Assembly: GCA_013378335.1 (NCBI GenBank)
Contig: CP040556.1
Span: 868,001-932,000 of the forward strand
DNA length: 64,000 nt
Reading direction: 5' to 3'
Source: Streptococcus sanguinis
GTDB lineage: Bacteria; Bacillota; Bacilli; Lactobacillales; Streptococcaceae
This document shows positions 1 to 9,502 of this stretch, one piece after another (positions within the stretch are counted from its first letter, which is position 1; every line of letters starts with the position of its first letter). The notes beneath the pieces are model-generated. The model was not told the DNA's origin. It made no database searches and saw nothing but the letters and a program-made list of their open reading frames with translations. A program made the translations under genes and the position numbers.

Positions 1-1
1 G

Positions 2-1084
2 GTCTTGGAGCACCTGACCTACAAGGAAATCGTTGATATTACAGGCTCAGAAGTATTAGCCGGAGAAGATGGTCTAGAAAAAGAATTCAATAAATTTTCC
101 ATCGGAGCCATGACGGAGCAGAATATCCTGCGCTATCTGACAGAGGGCGGTCTCCTGATTGTCGGAGACCGGACGAAAATTCAGCTCTTGGCTCTGGAAA
201 ATGAGAATGCGGTGCTGGTAACCGGAGGCTTTGAAGTCAGCTCGGAAGTTCTAAAGATGGCTAATCTGCTTAATATACCAGTGCTCAGGACCAAGCACGA
301 TACCTACACCGTCGCAACTATGATTAATCGGGCCCTGTCCAATATGCAGATCAAGACCGATATTTTAACAGTGGAGCAGGTCTATCGCTCCAGCCACGAG
401 TACGGCTTCTTGCATGATACTGATACTGTTCGTGACTATTTGGACTTGGTTCGTCGCAATCGTGCCAGCCGGTTTCCGGTTATCAACCAGCAGCAGATGC
501 TGGTGGGAGTAGTAACCATGCGAGACGCGGGGGATAAGTCTCCTCTGACAACCTTGGACAAGGTCATGACGAAAAACGTCTTTATGACAGGCCTATCTGC
601 CAATATTGCTAATATCAGCCAGCGCATGATTGCAGAAGATTTTGAAATGATACCAGTAGTGCGCAGCAATCAGACCTTGCTGGGTGTGATTACGCGGCGG
701 GACATTATGGAAAAAATGAGCCGTTCTCAGATTTCCAGCCTTCCGACTTTCAGTGAGCAGGTGGGACAGAAGATTAGCCGTCAGGATGATTTGTTTTCCT
801 TTACCGTTGAGCCTTTTATGCTGGAGCAAAATGGTGTGTTAGCCAACGGTGTGCTGACAGAAATTTTGACTCGGATTACCCAGCAGCTCATGGTCAACAG
901 CGGCCGCAGCTTGATTATCGATCAACTGATGATTTATTTCTTTCAAGCGGTTCAGATTGATGACCTGCTGCATATCCAGCCGCGCATTATCCGTCAAACT
1001 AGGCGGACAGCTATTATTGACTTTGAGATGTATCTGGAAGCGATGCTGGTTGCCAAAGCGACGATTACAGTGAAAATTAATTAA
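2..1084 (+). CDS. spxR: SpxR-like CBS/hotdog regulatory protein (5' end missing)
   Basis: The reading frame is open from base 2, so the start lies outside the window; a TTG at 5 is the first apparent start but is unlikely to be real. The visible part carries a DRTGG-type region (about residues 1-110), two CBS domains (about 120-240, with the MLVGVVTMRD and LLGVITRRD repeats typical of CBS pairs) and a C-terminal hotdog-like domain (about 255-359). This is the architecture of B. subtilis YtoI and streptococcal SpxR, which have about 70 further N-terminal residues with a helix-turn-helix. SpxR is known in pneumococcus as a positive regulator of pyruvate oxidase spxB. It lies 21 bases ahead of map, so the two are probably co-transcribed. 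The family call is confident; the target is knowledge from the family. Confidence 0.8.
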   Translation, partial: VLEHLTYKEIVDITGSEVLAGEDGLEKEFNKFSIGAMTEQNILRYLTEGGLLIVGDRTKIQLLALENENAVLVTGGFEVSSEVLKMANLLNIPVLRTKHDTYTVATMINRALSNMQIKTDILTVEQVYRSSHEYGFLHDTDTVRDYLDLVRRNRASRFPVINQQQMLVGVVTMRDAGDKSPLTTLDKVMTKNVFMTGLSANIANISQRMIAEDFEMIPVVRSNQTLLGVITRRDIMEKMSRSQISSLPTFSEQVGQKISRQDDLFSFTVEPFMLEQNGVLANGVLTEILTRITQQLMVNSGRSLIIDQLMIYFFQAVQIDDLLHIQPRIIRQTRRTAIIDFEMYLEAMLVAKATITVKIN

Positions 1085-1105
1085 GAAGAGGAATTTAGAG
1101 AAAGA

Positions 1106-1963
1106 ATGATTACTTTAAAATCACAGCGTGAAATTGACTTGATGGACAAGAGTGGAGATTTTCTGGCTTCGGTCCATATCGGTTTGAGAGACTTGATTAA
1201 GCCAGGCATTGACATGTGGGACATTGAAGAGTATGTTCGCAAGCGTTGTAAAGAAGACAATGCGCTGCCTCTGCAAATTGGTGTTGAAGGCTCTGTCATG
1301 GACTATCCTTATGCTACCTGCTGCTCTCTCAATGACGAGGTGGCCCATGCCTTTCCCCGTCATCAGAAGCTGGTAGAAGGTGATGTCATCAGCGTTGATA
1401 TGGTGGTTGGCTTGATCGATAAGGCAGAGCTGGATGTGTCCAAGCTAGATTTTGACAATGTAGCACAAATGAAGCAACACACAGAGAGCTTCCGGGGCGG
1501 TGTGGCAGACTCTTGCTGGACCTATGCAGTAGGGAAGATTAGCCCAGAGGCTCAGCAGCTGATGGATGTGACCAAGGAATGTCTCTACCGTGGAATTGCA
1601 GCAGCCAAGGTTGGCAATCGTATCGGCGACATTGGCGCAGCTATTCAGGAATATGCTGAAAGTCATGGCTATGGCGTTGTGCGTGATCTAGTGGGGCACG
1701 GTGTTGGCCCAACCATGCATGAGGAGCCTATGGTGCCGCATTACGGTCGAGCAGGACGCGGCTTGCGCTTGCGTGAGGGAATGGTTCTGACTATCGAGCC
1801 CATGATCAATACAGGTACCTGGGAAATTGATACGGACTTTGAGACCGGCTGGGCACATAAAACGCTGGATGGCAGCTTGTCTTGCCAGTATGAGCATCAG
1901 TTTGTCATTACAAAAGATGGACCTGTCATTCTGACCAGCCAGGGAGAAGAAGGAACTTATTAG
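1106..1963 (+). CDS. map: Type I methionine aminopeptidase
   Basis: The 285-residue product has the full pita-bread fold of MetAP, which removes the initiator methionine from nascent proteins in the cytoplasm. Visible metal-ligand regions include the Asp in GDVISVDMVVG, the His of VGHGVGPTMHEEP and Glu residues in TIEPMIN and the C-terminal YEHQFVIT. The length is typical of streptococcal MetAP, which carries a roughly 30-residue insertion (here near residues 100-130) compared with the E. coli enzyme. ATG 1106 has a purine-rich upstream region. It follows spxR closely and precedes a YihY gene, a common streptococcal order. Confidence 0.95.
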   Translation: MITLKSQREIDLMDKSGDFLASVHIGLRDLIKPGIDMWDIEEYVRKRCKEDNALPLQIGVEGSVMDYPYATCCSLNDEVAHAFPRHQKLVEGDVISVDMVVGLIDKAELDVSKLDFDNVAQMKQHTESFRGGVADSCWTYAVGKISPEAQQLMDVTKECLYRGIAAAKVGNRIGDIGAAIQEYAESHGYGVVRDLVGHGVGPTMHEEPMVPHYGRAGRGLRLREGMVLTIEPMINTGTWEIDTDFETGWAHKTLDGSLSCQYEHQFVITKDGPVILTSQGEEGTY

Positions 1964-1969
1964 AAATCA

Positions 1970-1998
1970 AAGGCTGGGCAGTTGTCTCAGCTTTTTTT
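1970..1998 (+). terminator. Weak hairpin after map
   Basis: An imperfect stem (ggctggg facing ctcagc) is followed by seven T bases at 1992-1998. It ends directly before the ribosome binding site of the next gene, so it may act as a leaky terminator or attenuator. The stem is short and bulged. Confidence 0.4.
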
Positions 1999-2011
1999 GA
2001 AGGAGAAGAGA

Positions 2012-2923
2012 GTGAAGAAATTATTTGGTAAGGTTCGCAACAATCAATTTTTAAGAGAATTTTTCCGTTTTTATAAAGAGTCAGACAGTGAGCTGACCAG
2101 CGTTGCAGTTGCTTATTATTGGCTGATTTCCGTTTTTCCTTTGCTCTTGATTGTCGTCAATATTCTGCCTTATTTCCATATTCCAATTGCGGATTTTCTG
2201 ACAGCTATCAAGGACATGCTGCCAGAGACTTTATATGATGTTGTAGCAAAAGTCATGCGTGAAGTGCTGACCCAGCCCTCGACTGGTCTGCTGAGCTTCT
2301 CAGTCTTGTCGGCTCTTTGGACTTTTTCCAAGTCCGTGAATTTCCTACAGATTGCCTTTAACAAAGCCTATGGGGTAGCCAAGAGCCGAGGGCTGATTTC
2401 TCGTCGCGTCATGAGCCTCTTTGTGAGTTTAGGTTTGCAGATTCTCTTTGCCTTGGCCCTCTTTCTGACCATGTTTGGCCATATGTCGCTAGATTTCCTC
2501 CGTACTTACTGGAAACTAGATAGCCAACTCTATCAGCACTTGCAGCATTTTACCGAGCCCCTGATTTACGCCTTACTCTTTGCGGTTTTGGTCATGTTCT
2601 ATTATTTCCTGCCTAACGTGAAAATCAACAAAAAACGCTATGTTCTGCCAGGCAGCGCCTTCGTTCTTCTGACTATTCTGGCCTTGCTGAACATCTTTTC
2701 CGTCTACATGGATAATTATTTAAATCACCTAGTTGATGTTCGCTTTTTTAGCTCCATCATTATGGTTGTGATGATGTTTTGGTTTATCATGATTGCTAAA
2801 ATTTTGATTGTTGGCGCAGTGCTCAATGCCAGTATCCAGAGCTGCTGTGAGTCAGGATTTGAAGTCGAAAGTACAGGGCGTTTTACTTTCAAGAAGAAAG
2901 AGCAGGATGACGAAGAGGACTGA
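2012..2923 (+). CDS. YihY/BrkB-family membrane protein
   Basis: A 303-residue polytopic membrane protein with about six hydrophobic segments and the family signature regions VAVAYYWLISVFPLLLIV (near residue 32) and the conserved FFLPNVKI stretch. YihY/BrkB proteins (formerly called RNase BN in error) are inner-membrane proteins of uncertain function. I chose GTG 2012 because AGGAG lies 7-12 bases upstream; an in-frame TTG at 1982 sits inside the preceding hairpin and has no ribosome binding site. The C-terminus is a short charged tail rich in Lys, Asp and Glu. Confidence 0.85.
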   Translation: MKKLFGKVRNNQFLREFFRFYKESDSELTSVAVAYYWLISVFPLLLIVVNILPYFHIPIADFLTAIKDMLPETLYDVVAKVMREVLTQPSTGLLSFSVLSALWTFSKSVNFLQIAFNKAYGVAKSRGLISRRVMSLFVSLGLQILFALALFLTMFGHMSLDFLRTYWKLDSQLYQHLQHFTEPLIYALLFAVLVMFYYFLPNVKINKKRYVLPGSAFVLLTILALLNIFSVYMDNYLNHLVDVRFFSSIIMVVMMFWFIMIAKILIVGAVLNASIQSCCESGFEVESTGRFTFKKKEQDDEED

Positions 2924-2955
2924 TGTTGTTTTGGATCGGAGAAGGATAAATAAGT

Positions 2956-3974
2956 ATGAAAAGTAAAAAATAACAAAATGGAAGAGTATTGTGGTTGCTC
3001 TGCTCTTACTTCTAGGATTTGTAGGCTATTATATCTGGGATAATTTTCAAAAGGTACAGTTTCAAGAAAATTATGGTCAATACACCTACTATGTGCCTGA
3101 GTATAGACCGAATTATAAATTTTTTGAAGGAAAAAAAGCTTTGTTTTATAATTGGGAACTTGTAGACTCGGAAGAAATGCAGAAAATGGCAACAGTTAAG
3201 TCAGAAGCAAGTAAGTTTAATAGTGTAAGGGCATTTACTTATGGCTATTTTATAAATAACTATATGAAGCTGAAGAATAATCCAGAGCAAGGGCTATATG
3301 ATTTTAATCGGAATGTACCAGAAAAAGGAGAATATTGGAGGTTAGCTGTTTATAAACTGGTGGGAGAAAAACTAGAAAGAAAAGAATTTGATATTTTTAA
3401 GATGGTGCGTTCTTTTGACAATAGTCTTGTCCCGTCTGAAATAGAATCAACCAGAATTTGGATAGATATTTCTCATCAAAAGAGGTATGTTCGAATCCTC
3501 CTCCATCCTAAACATTCTAAAAAAGATGAAGATTATAAGGTTCACTTTATTGATTTGGACGAAGGTAAGATTTTACCAGCTAATGAGGTGAAAATGGAAG
3601 GCGTATCTAACCAAAACAATTTTGTTTCTTATACGAGTTTTCATGATAATCTAATTAAAAAGGGGGTAATTGTGTCCTATATTGATGCCGGTCTGAGTGA
3701 GGACTATCCTCCAGAAAACCTCAAAAAAACAGTTCTTGCTAAAGACTATCCAGATTTATATAAAATCATTCAAGGATATGGTGGACAGGTTACATTCCTA
3801 AACGAAACAACAGATGTAGCGTTAGTTAAAAAGGTTGCTGAACTCTTCTTTCCGCCAGGAACGAATGTATTTGAGAACGTGACTATCCCAGCTAAATATT
3901 CAGTAGATCGGCAGGAACATGTCATTAATTCAGCGGAAGAATTGCAAAAATACTACAAGGAAGAAGAAAATTAG
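2956..3974 (+). CDS. Membrane-anchored protein of unknown function, frameshift at codon 5
   Basis: A protein of about 338 residues with a short basic N-terminus, one hydrophobic segment (VVALLLLLGFVGYYIW) and a soluble, probably extracellular remainder rich in Tyr, Lys and Glu. I do not recognise the family. The likely ATG at 2956 reads five codons (MKSKK) and then meets TAA; one extra A in the A6 run at 2965-2970 would join it to the long frame as MKSKKITKWKSIVV. Without that base the only start is GTG 2991 inside the hydrophobic segment, with no convincing ribosome binding site. The single-base loss matches others in this window, so it may be a sequencing error. Confidence 0.6.
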
Positions 3975-3997
3975 AAAAAGACATTTGTGCCAAATTT

Positions 3998-4021
3998 AAA
4001 GAGGATTTTCCTCTTTTTCTT
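3998..4021 (+). terminator. Rho-independent terminator
   Basis: Perfect 8-bp stem (aaagagga / tcctcttt) with a 3-base loop, followed by a T-rich run. It separates the membrane-anchored gene from the marR promoter. Confidence 0.85.
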
Positions 4022-4030
4022 TTTAGTTAA

Positions 4031-4063
4031 TTTTATTGCATTTGCAATAAAATGCGATATAAT
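4031..4063 (+). promoter_or_regulatory. marR promoter with palindromic operator
   Basis: A perfect 22-bp palindrome at 4031-4052 has 10-bp arms (ttttattgca and its complement) around a TT centre. It covers a -35 element TTGCAT (4036-4041), which lies 16 bp from a consensus -10 TATAAT (4058-4063). MarR proteins bind such palindromes as dimers, so the following regulator probably represses its own promoter here; that is inference from position and symmetry. Confidence 0.75.
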
Positions 4064-4093
4064 ATGTTTAAATAAAATTTTAAAGGAGGGGAT

Positions 4094-4543
4094 ATGTCAG
4101 TATTGCGGGAAATTGGGATTATTGCCCGAGCTTTGGATTCCATTGCGAATATCGAGTTTCGTGATATTGACCTTGCGCGGGGGCAATATCTTTATCTGGT
4201 GCGAATCGCGGAGAATCCAGGAATTATCCAAGAGGAACTATCGGAGCTGCTCAAGGTGGATCGCTCAACGGTTGCCCGTTCTGTAAAGAAGCTAGAGGCC
4301 AAGGGCTTGGTGCAGCAGAAAGCAGCCAAGGACAACAAGAAGAACAAGGAATGGTTTGTGACGGAAAAAGGGGAAACACTTTATCCTTTTATCCTAGCTG
4401 AGAATGACTATTCTGAAGAGACATCCCTGCGGGGTTTTTCTCAAGCTGAAGTTCAAGCCTTGGAGGAAATGCTGATCCGAGTGCGTGAAAACATCACAGG
4501 TGACTGGGAAGCAGTCAAAAAAGGTCAAAAAAGAAACTATTAA
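4094..4543 (+). CDS. MarR-family transcriptional regulator
   Basis: A 149-residue winged helix-turn-helix protein of normal MarR length. The recognition part reads SELLKVDRSTVARSVKKLE (about residues 54-72) and the wing follows as GLVQQKAAKDNKKNKEW. ATG 4094 has a strong AAAGGAGGGG ribosome binding site. It is preceded by its own palindromic operator and followed 17 bases later by a B3/4-domain gene, so the two probably form one operon. The effector is unknown. Confidence 0.9.
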   Translation: MSVLREIGIIARALDSIANIEFRDIDLARGQYLYLVRIAENPGIIQEELSELLKVDRSTVARSVKKLEAKGLVQQKAAKDNKKNKEWFVTEKGETLYPFILAENDYSEETSLRGFSQAEVQALEEMLIRVRENITGDWEAVKKGQKRNY

Positions 4544-4560
4544 GATTGAAGAGGTGCATC

Positions 4561-5268
4561 ATGAAAGTTACAGTTGAACATGAATTCTGGCAAGTATTTC
4601 CAGAAGCGCAGATTAGTATTCTAGTGGTTAAGGGGCTGGATAATAGAGTGGATGAAAGTAAGGACTCTTATTTCAAATCCTTGCTGGATAAGGGAGCGAA
4701 ACGAGCTGAAGACTTTATCTTAGATGAGAACTTCACTCAAAATAAAGTCATTCAGGAGTGGCGGCAGGCCTTCAGTCAATTCAAGACCAAGAAAGGAGCG
4801 CGCTCTTCTATCGAGGCCCTACTCAAGCGGGTTAGTCAGGGGCGGGAATTTCATCCAATCAATCCTTTGGTCGATATCTACAACAGTGTCTCGCTGTCTT
4901 ATGCGGTTCCATGTGGCGGTGAGGATTTGGATAAGATTGTTGGAGGTCTTCATCTAGGAAAAGCCAAGGGTGGGGAAGCCTTTTTTCCGCTGGGCGCTGA
5001 GAGTGACGCACCGGCACTGCCAGAAGAAATCATCTACTATGATGAAGAGGGGGCTGTCTGCCGTTGCCTTAACTGGAGAGAAGCCCAGCGGACTATGCTG
5101 ACAGAGGAGACCAAGGACGCCATCTTGGTCATTGAGGCCATTAATGAAGAGCAAGCAACACGCGCCCAAGCAGCTATGAAAGAACTCCAGACTCTGATTG
5201 AGGACTATTTTGTTGTCAAAGGTGAAATCACTCATCTGACTATTGAAAAACCAAGCTTGGAAATCTGA
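4561..5268 (+). CDS. B3/B4 tRNA-binding-domain protein
   Basis: A 235-residue cytoplasmic protein resembling the free-standing B3/4 domain of phenylalanyl-tRNA synthetase beta chain. Typical features are the central VDIYNSVSLSYAVPCGGEDLDKI stretch (about residues 105-127) and the GLHLGKAKGGEAFFPLG loop. Family members are proposed to act on mischarged tRNA or as hydrolases, without firm proof. ATG 4561 follows GAAGAGGTG; an in-frame TTG 15 bases earlier is less likely. Placement after marR suggests it is part of the regulated operon. Confidence 0.75.
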   Translation: MKVTVEHEFWQVFPEAQISILVVKGLDNRVDESKDSYFKSLLDKGAKRAEDFILDENFTQNKVIQEWRQAFSQFKTKKGARSSIEALLKRVSQGREFHPINPLVDIYNSVSLSYAVPCGGEDLDKIVGGLHLGKAKGGEAFFPLGAESDAPALPEEIIYYDEEGAVCRCLNWREAQRTMLTEETKDAILVIEAINEEQATRAQAAMKELQTLIEDYFVVKGEITHLTIEKPSLEI

Positions 5269-5272
5269 GAAT

Positions 5273-5312
5273 AAAAAAACTGGATCAGAATTATCTGGTC
5301 CAGATTTGCTTT
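5273..5312. terminator. Bidirectional terminator between convergent genes
   Basis: A 10-bp stem (ctggatcaga 5280-5289 with tctggtccag 5294-5303, one G-U pair). A run of seven A bases on its left is a T-tract for the minus strand, so it ends gtrA transcription well; on the plus strand the T-tract is weaker. Confidence 0.8.
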
Positions 5313-5339
5313 TATAGGGTGAAATAGACTGATTCGTTG

Positions 5340-5780
5340 TTATTTTTTCTTGTTTTTAAAGACAAAAATCTTACTAAAGACATAGTTGAGAATGATGATC
5401 AGTACTTGAGCAATGAAAGTTTCGATGGTATTGACCATTTTGATATTGTTATTGACAAACTGGCCTATGATCTGTGGGAAGCTAGTGACGAAGATAAAAG
5501 TCAATAGTAAATTTAAGCCCATAGTAGCCAAACGTGCAGTGAAAAATTTGACAAGTCTAGAAGGCCAGCCGCTCCTTGCTTGCTTGAAAACGATGGTATC
5601 GTTGGTCACAAAGGCAAAGAGAATGCCAAGAATATCACCTATTATCGTAGCTAGTAGTTCATTTCCCGTTAATTCATAGCAGAGCATCCGACTGACAACG
5701 GATACGACAGTTGTTGCCACACCAAAGAAAAGATAGGACAGAACCTCATTGTCAAAGAATTTTTTGATTAAAGTTTTCAT
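5340..5780 (-). CDS. gtrA: GtrA-family membrane protein
   Basis: A 146-residue protein with four hydrophobic helices and the GtrA-like opening LSYLFFGVATTVVSVVSRML and NDTIVFKQA loop. GtrA proteins are proposed to move lipid-linked sugars across the membrane for glycosylation of cell-envelope polymers. It ends in a basic FKNKKK tail. It is monocistronic on the minus strand, diverging from queT. No neighbouring glycosyltransferase is present, so its substrate cannot be read from context. Confidence 0.85.
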   Translation of the reverse strand: MKTLIKKFFDNEVLSYLFFGVATTVVSVVSRMLCYELTGNELLATIIGDILGILFAFVTNDTIVFKQARSGWPSRLVKFFTARLATMGLNLLLTFIFVTSFPQIIGQFVNNNIKMVNTIETFIAQVLIIILNYVFSKIFVFKNKKK

Positions 5781-5813
5781 AAAGATAGTCTATCATATTT
5801 CTAGGATTTATGC

Positions 5814-5938
5814 TATACTAGTTGGGTTGCCAAATCTGTGGGGGAATCAACAAATGATGCCCTCTCATGTAACGCAACCCTTGGCGCTTAGCTTCTTTCG
5901 CCAAGCATATTACACGCGGTAAAGCCGCTAAAGGAGAA
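5814..5938 (+). ncRNA. preQ1-II riboswitch ahead of queT
   Basis: A -10 element TATACT with an upstream TG lies at 5814-5819. The RNA opens with a stem gggttgc (5824-5830) pairing with gcaaccc (5874-5880). From 5880 it matches the preQ1-II (COG4708) consensus as I remember it: a hairpin of cttggcg with cgccaag, then the conserved CATATTACACGCGG segment and an AAGGAG ribosome binding site at 5931-5936 inside the pseudoknot region. In the known class, preQ1 binding hides the ribosome binding site, so queT translation should fall when preQ1 is plentiful. Confidence 0.92.
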
Positions 5939-5941
5939 AAC

Positions 5942-6456
5942 ATGAAACAAGAAAAACTGACAGTTCGTGATTTGGCTCAGATTGCCATTGTTGCTGCTAT
6001 TTATGTAGCTCTTACGATTACGCCCCTTTAAATGCGATTAGCTATGGTGCTTACCAGTTCAGAATTTCTGAAATGATGAACTTTATGGCTTTTTATAATC
6101 GGAAATATATCATGGGAGTGACCATTGGCTGTATGATTGCCAATCTCTATAGTTTTGGAATCGTCGATGTCTTTGTCGGCGGTGGATCCACCTTAGTTTT
6201 CCTGTCACTGGGTGTCTATCTTTTCAGTCGCTATAAGAATCAATATCTGATTAAAGGCTTGATTCGTTTGGATCATTTCTATTTTGCAGTATTCTTTTCT
6301 ATTTCGATGGTGACTATTGCTGCAGAGTTACACTTCTTGCAAGGCTATCCATTCTTCCTGACTTGGTTTACAACGGCTATTGGAGAATTTGCTTCCTTGA
6401 TTGCTGGAGCTATCCTTATTAACCAGATTGCGAAAAGGATTGATTTGACAAAATAA
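5942..6456 (+). pseudogene. queT: QueT-family preQ1 precursor transporter, one frameshift
   Basis: Conceptually about 171 residues, the usual length of QueT, the substrate-specific membrane component of an ECF-type transporter for a queuosine precursor. ATG 5942 follows the riboswitch ribosome binding site. Translation stops at 6029 after 29 codons because a C4 run (6023-6026) lacks one C; with C5 the frame continues as PPLNAISYGAYQFRISE into the rest, which is intact to 6456. The remaining helices look normal (GVTIGCMIANLYSFG, then two more membrane segments). The gene is either freshly inactivated or the missing C is a read error. Confidence 0.85.
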
Positions 6457-6464
6457 GACAGCAG

Positions 6465-6487
6465 AGAGCGGAATTTCCGCTCTTTTT
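6465..6487 (+). terminator. Rho-independent terminator after queT
   Basis: Perfect 7-bp stem agagcgg / ccgctct with a 5-base loop, followed by five T bases. Confidence 0.9.
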
Positions 6488-6552
6488 ATGTCCTTTTGCT
6501 TTTTAGGAAGAATTGGGAACAAATAGAGGAAGATTTTGTGTATTTGTGATAA

Positions 6553-8519
<1,967 letters not shown>

Positions 8520-8528
8520 GGCTGAAGT

Positions 8529-9479
8529 ATGAAGGATAAGATTAAACGAGCACGATTGATTTATAACCCGACTTCGGGACAGGAAATTATTAAGAAAAAT
8601 ATAGCGGAAGTTCTGGATGTTTTGGAGGAAGTGGGCTATGAAACCAGCGCCTACCAAACCACTCCAGCGCCTCTTTCTGCTCAAAAAGAAGCAGAAAGAG
8701 CAGCAAAAGCAGGATTTGATTTGATTATTGCGGCAGGAGGCGACGGTACCATCAATGAGGTAGTTAATGGCGTGGCGAATCTGGATGAACGGCCTAAACT
8801 GGCCTTTATTCCAACTGGCACAACCAACGATTATGCGCGTGCTTTGAAGATTCCCATGGGAGATCCAGTAGCGGCAGCCCGCATTATTGAAAAGAACCAG
8901 ACCATTAAGATGGATATTGGCCGGGCCTATGGGAACAAGTATTTTATCAATATTGCGGCAGCTGGAACCTTAACAGAGCTGACTTATAGCGTACCTAGCG
9001 AGGTCAAATCCCGCCTAGGCTACTTTGCCTATGTCGCAGAAGGAGCAAAAAAGCTACCTCGCTCTAAGTTCCGCAAGGTCCGTATCAAGCACGATCACGG
9101 TGTCTTTGAAGGTAAGATTTCGCTGATGTTTGCAGCTCTGACCAACTCTATCGGTGGTTTTGAAAAGTTAGCACCGGACACAAAATTAGACGATGGAAAT
9201 TTTACCTTGATTTTGGTCAAGACAGCCAATCTCTTTGATATGCTGAGTCTGATGATGCAGGCTATTAATGGCGGTCAGCACGTTGGCGATATCAATGTAG
9301 AATACCTCAAAACAAGCAAGCTGCAGCTGGAAATTTTAGACAAAAAAGGTCCATTTATGCTGAATTTGGATGGAGAATACGGCGGCGATACGCCTGTTGA
9401 ACTGGAAGTGCTGCACGGACATTTGGAATTTTTTGCCAATATTGATGAAATCAGTCAGACAGCCCTTTCAATAGAATAA
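8529..9479 (+). CDS. Diacylglycerol kinase-family lipid kinase
   Basis: A 316-residue soluble kinase of the YegS/DgkB type, phosphorylating diacylglycerol for return to phospholipid synthesis. The catalytic-domain motif AAGGDGTINEVVNG (about residues 71-84) and the FIPTGTTNDYARAL segment are present, and the C-terminal domain includes LNLDGEYGGDTP. In Gram-positives this enzyme recycles diacylglycerol left by lipoteichoic acid synthesis, which fits the nearby ltaS-like gene. It starts 9 bases after ligA and probably shares its transcript. Confidence 0.88.
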   Translation: MKDKIKRARLIYNPTSGQEIIKKNIAEVLDVLEEVGYETSAYQTTPAPLSAQKEAERAAKAGFDLIIAAGGDGTINEVVNGVANLDERPKLAFIPTGTTNDYARALKIPMGDPVAAARIIEKNQTIKMDIGRAYGNKYFINIAAAGTLTELTYSVPSEVKSRLGYFAYVAEGAKKLPRSKFRKVRIKHDHGVFEGKISLMFAALTNSIGGFEKLAPDTKLDDGNFTLILVKTANLFDMLSLMMQAINGGQHVGDINVEYLKTSKLQLEILDKKGPFMLNLDGEYGGDTPVELEVLHGHLEFFANIDEISQTALSIE

Positions 9480-9502
9480 TTTTAGATGAGAGATGAAAGA
9501 AC

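Noticed and set aside
3987..4286. A 99-codon frame overlapping the marR promoter and gene
   Set aside because: It runs through a terminator, the operator palindrome and the start of marR in another frame, and its product has no plausible family.
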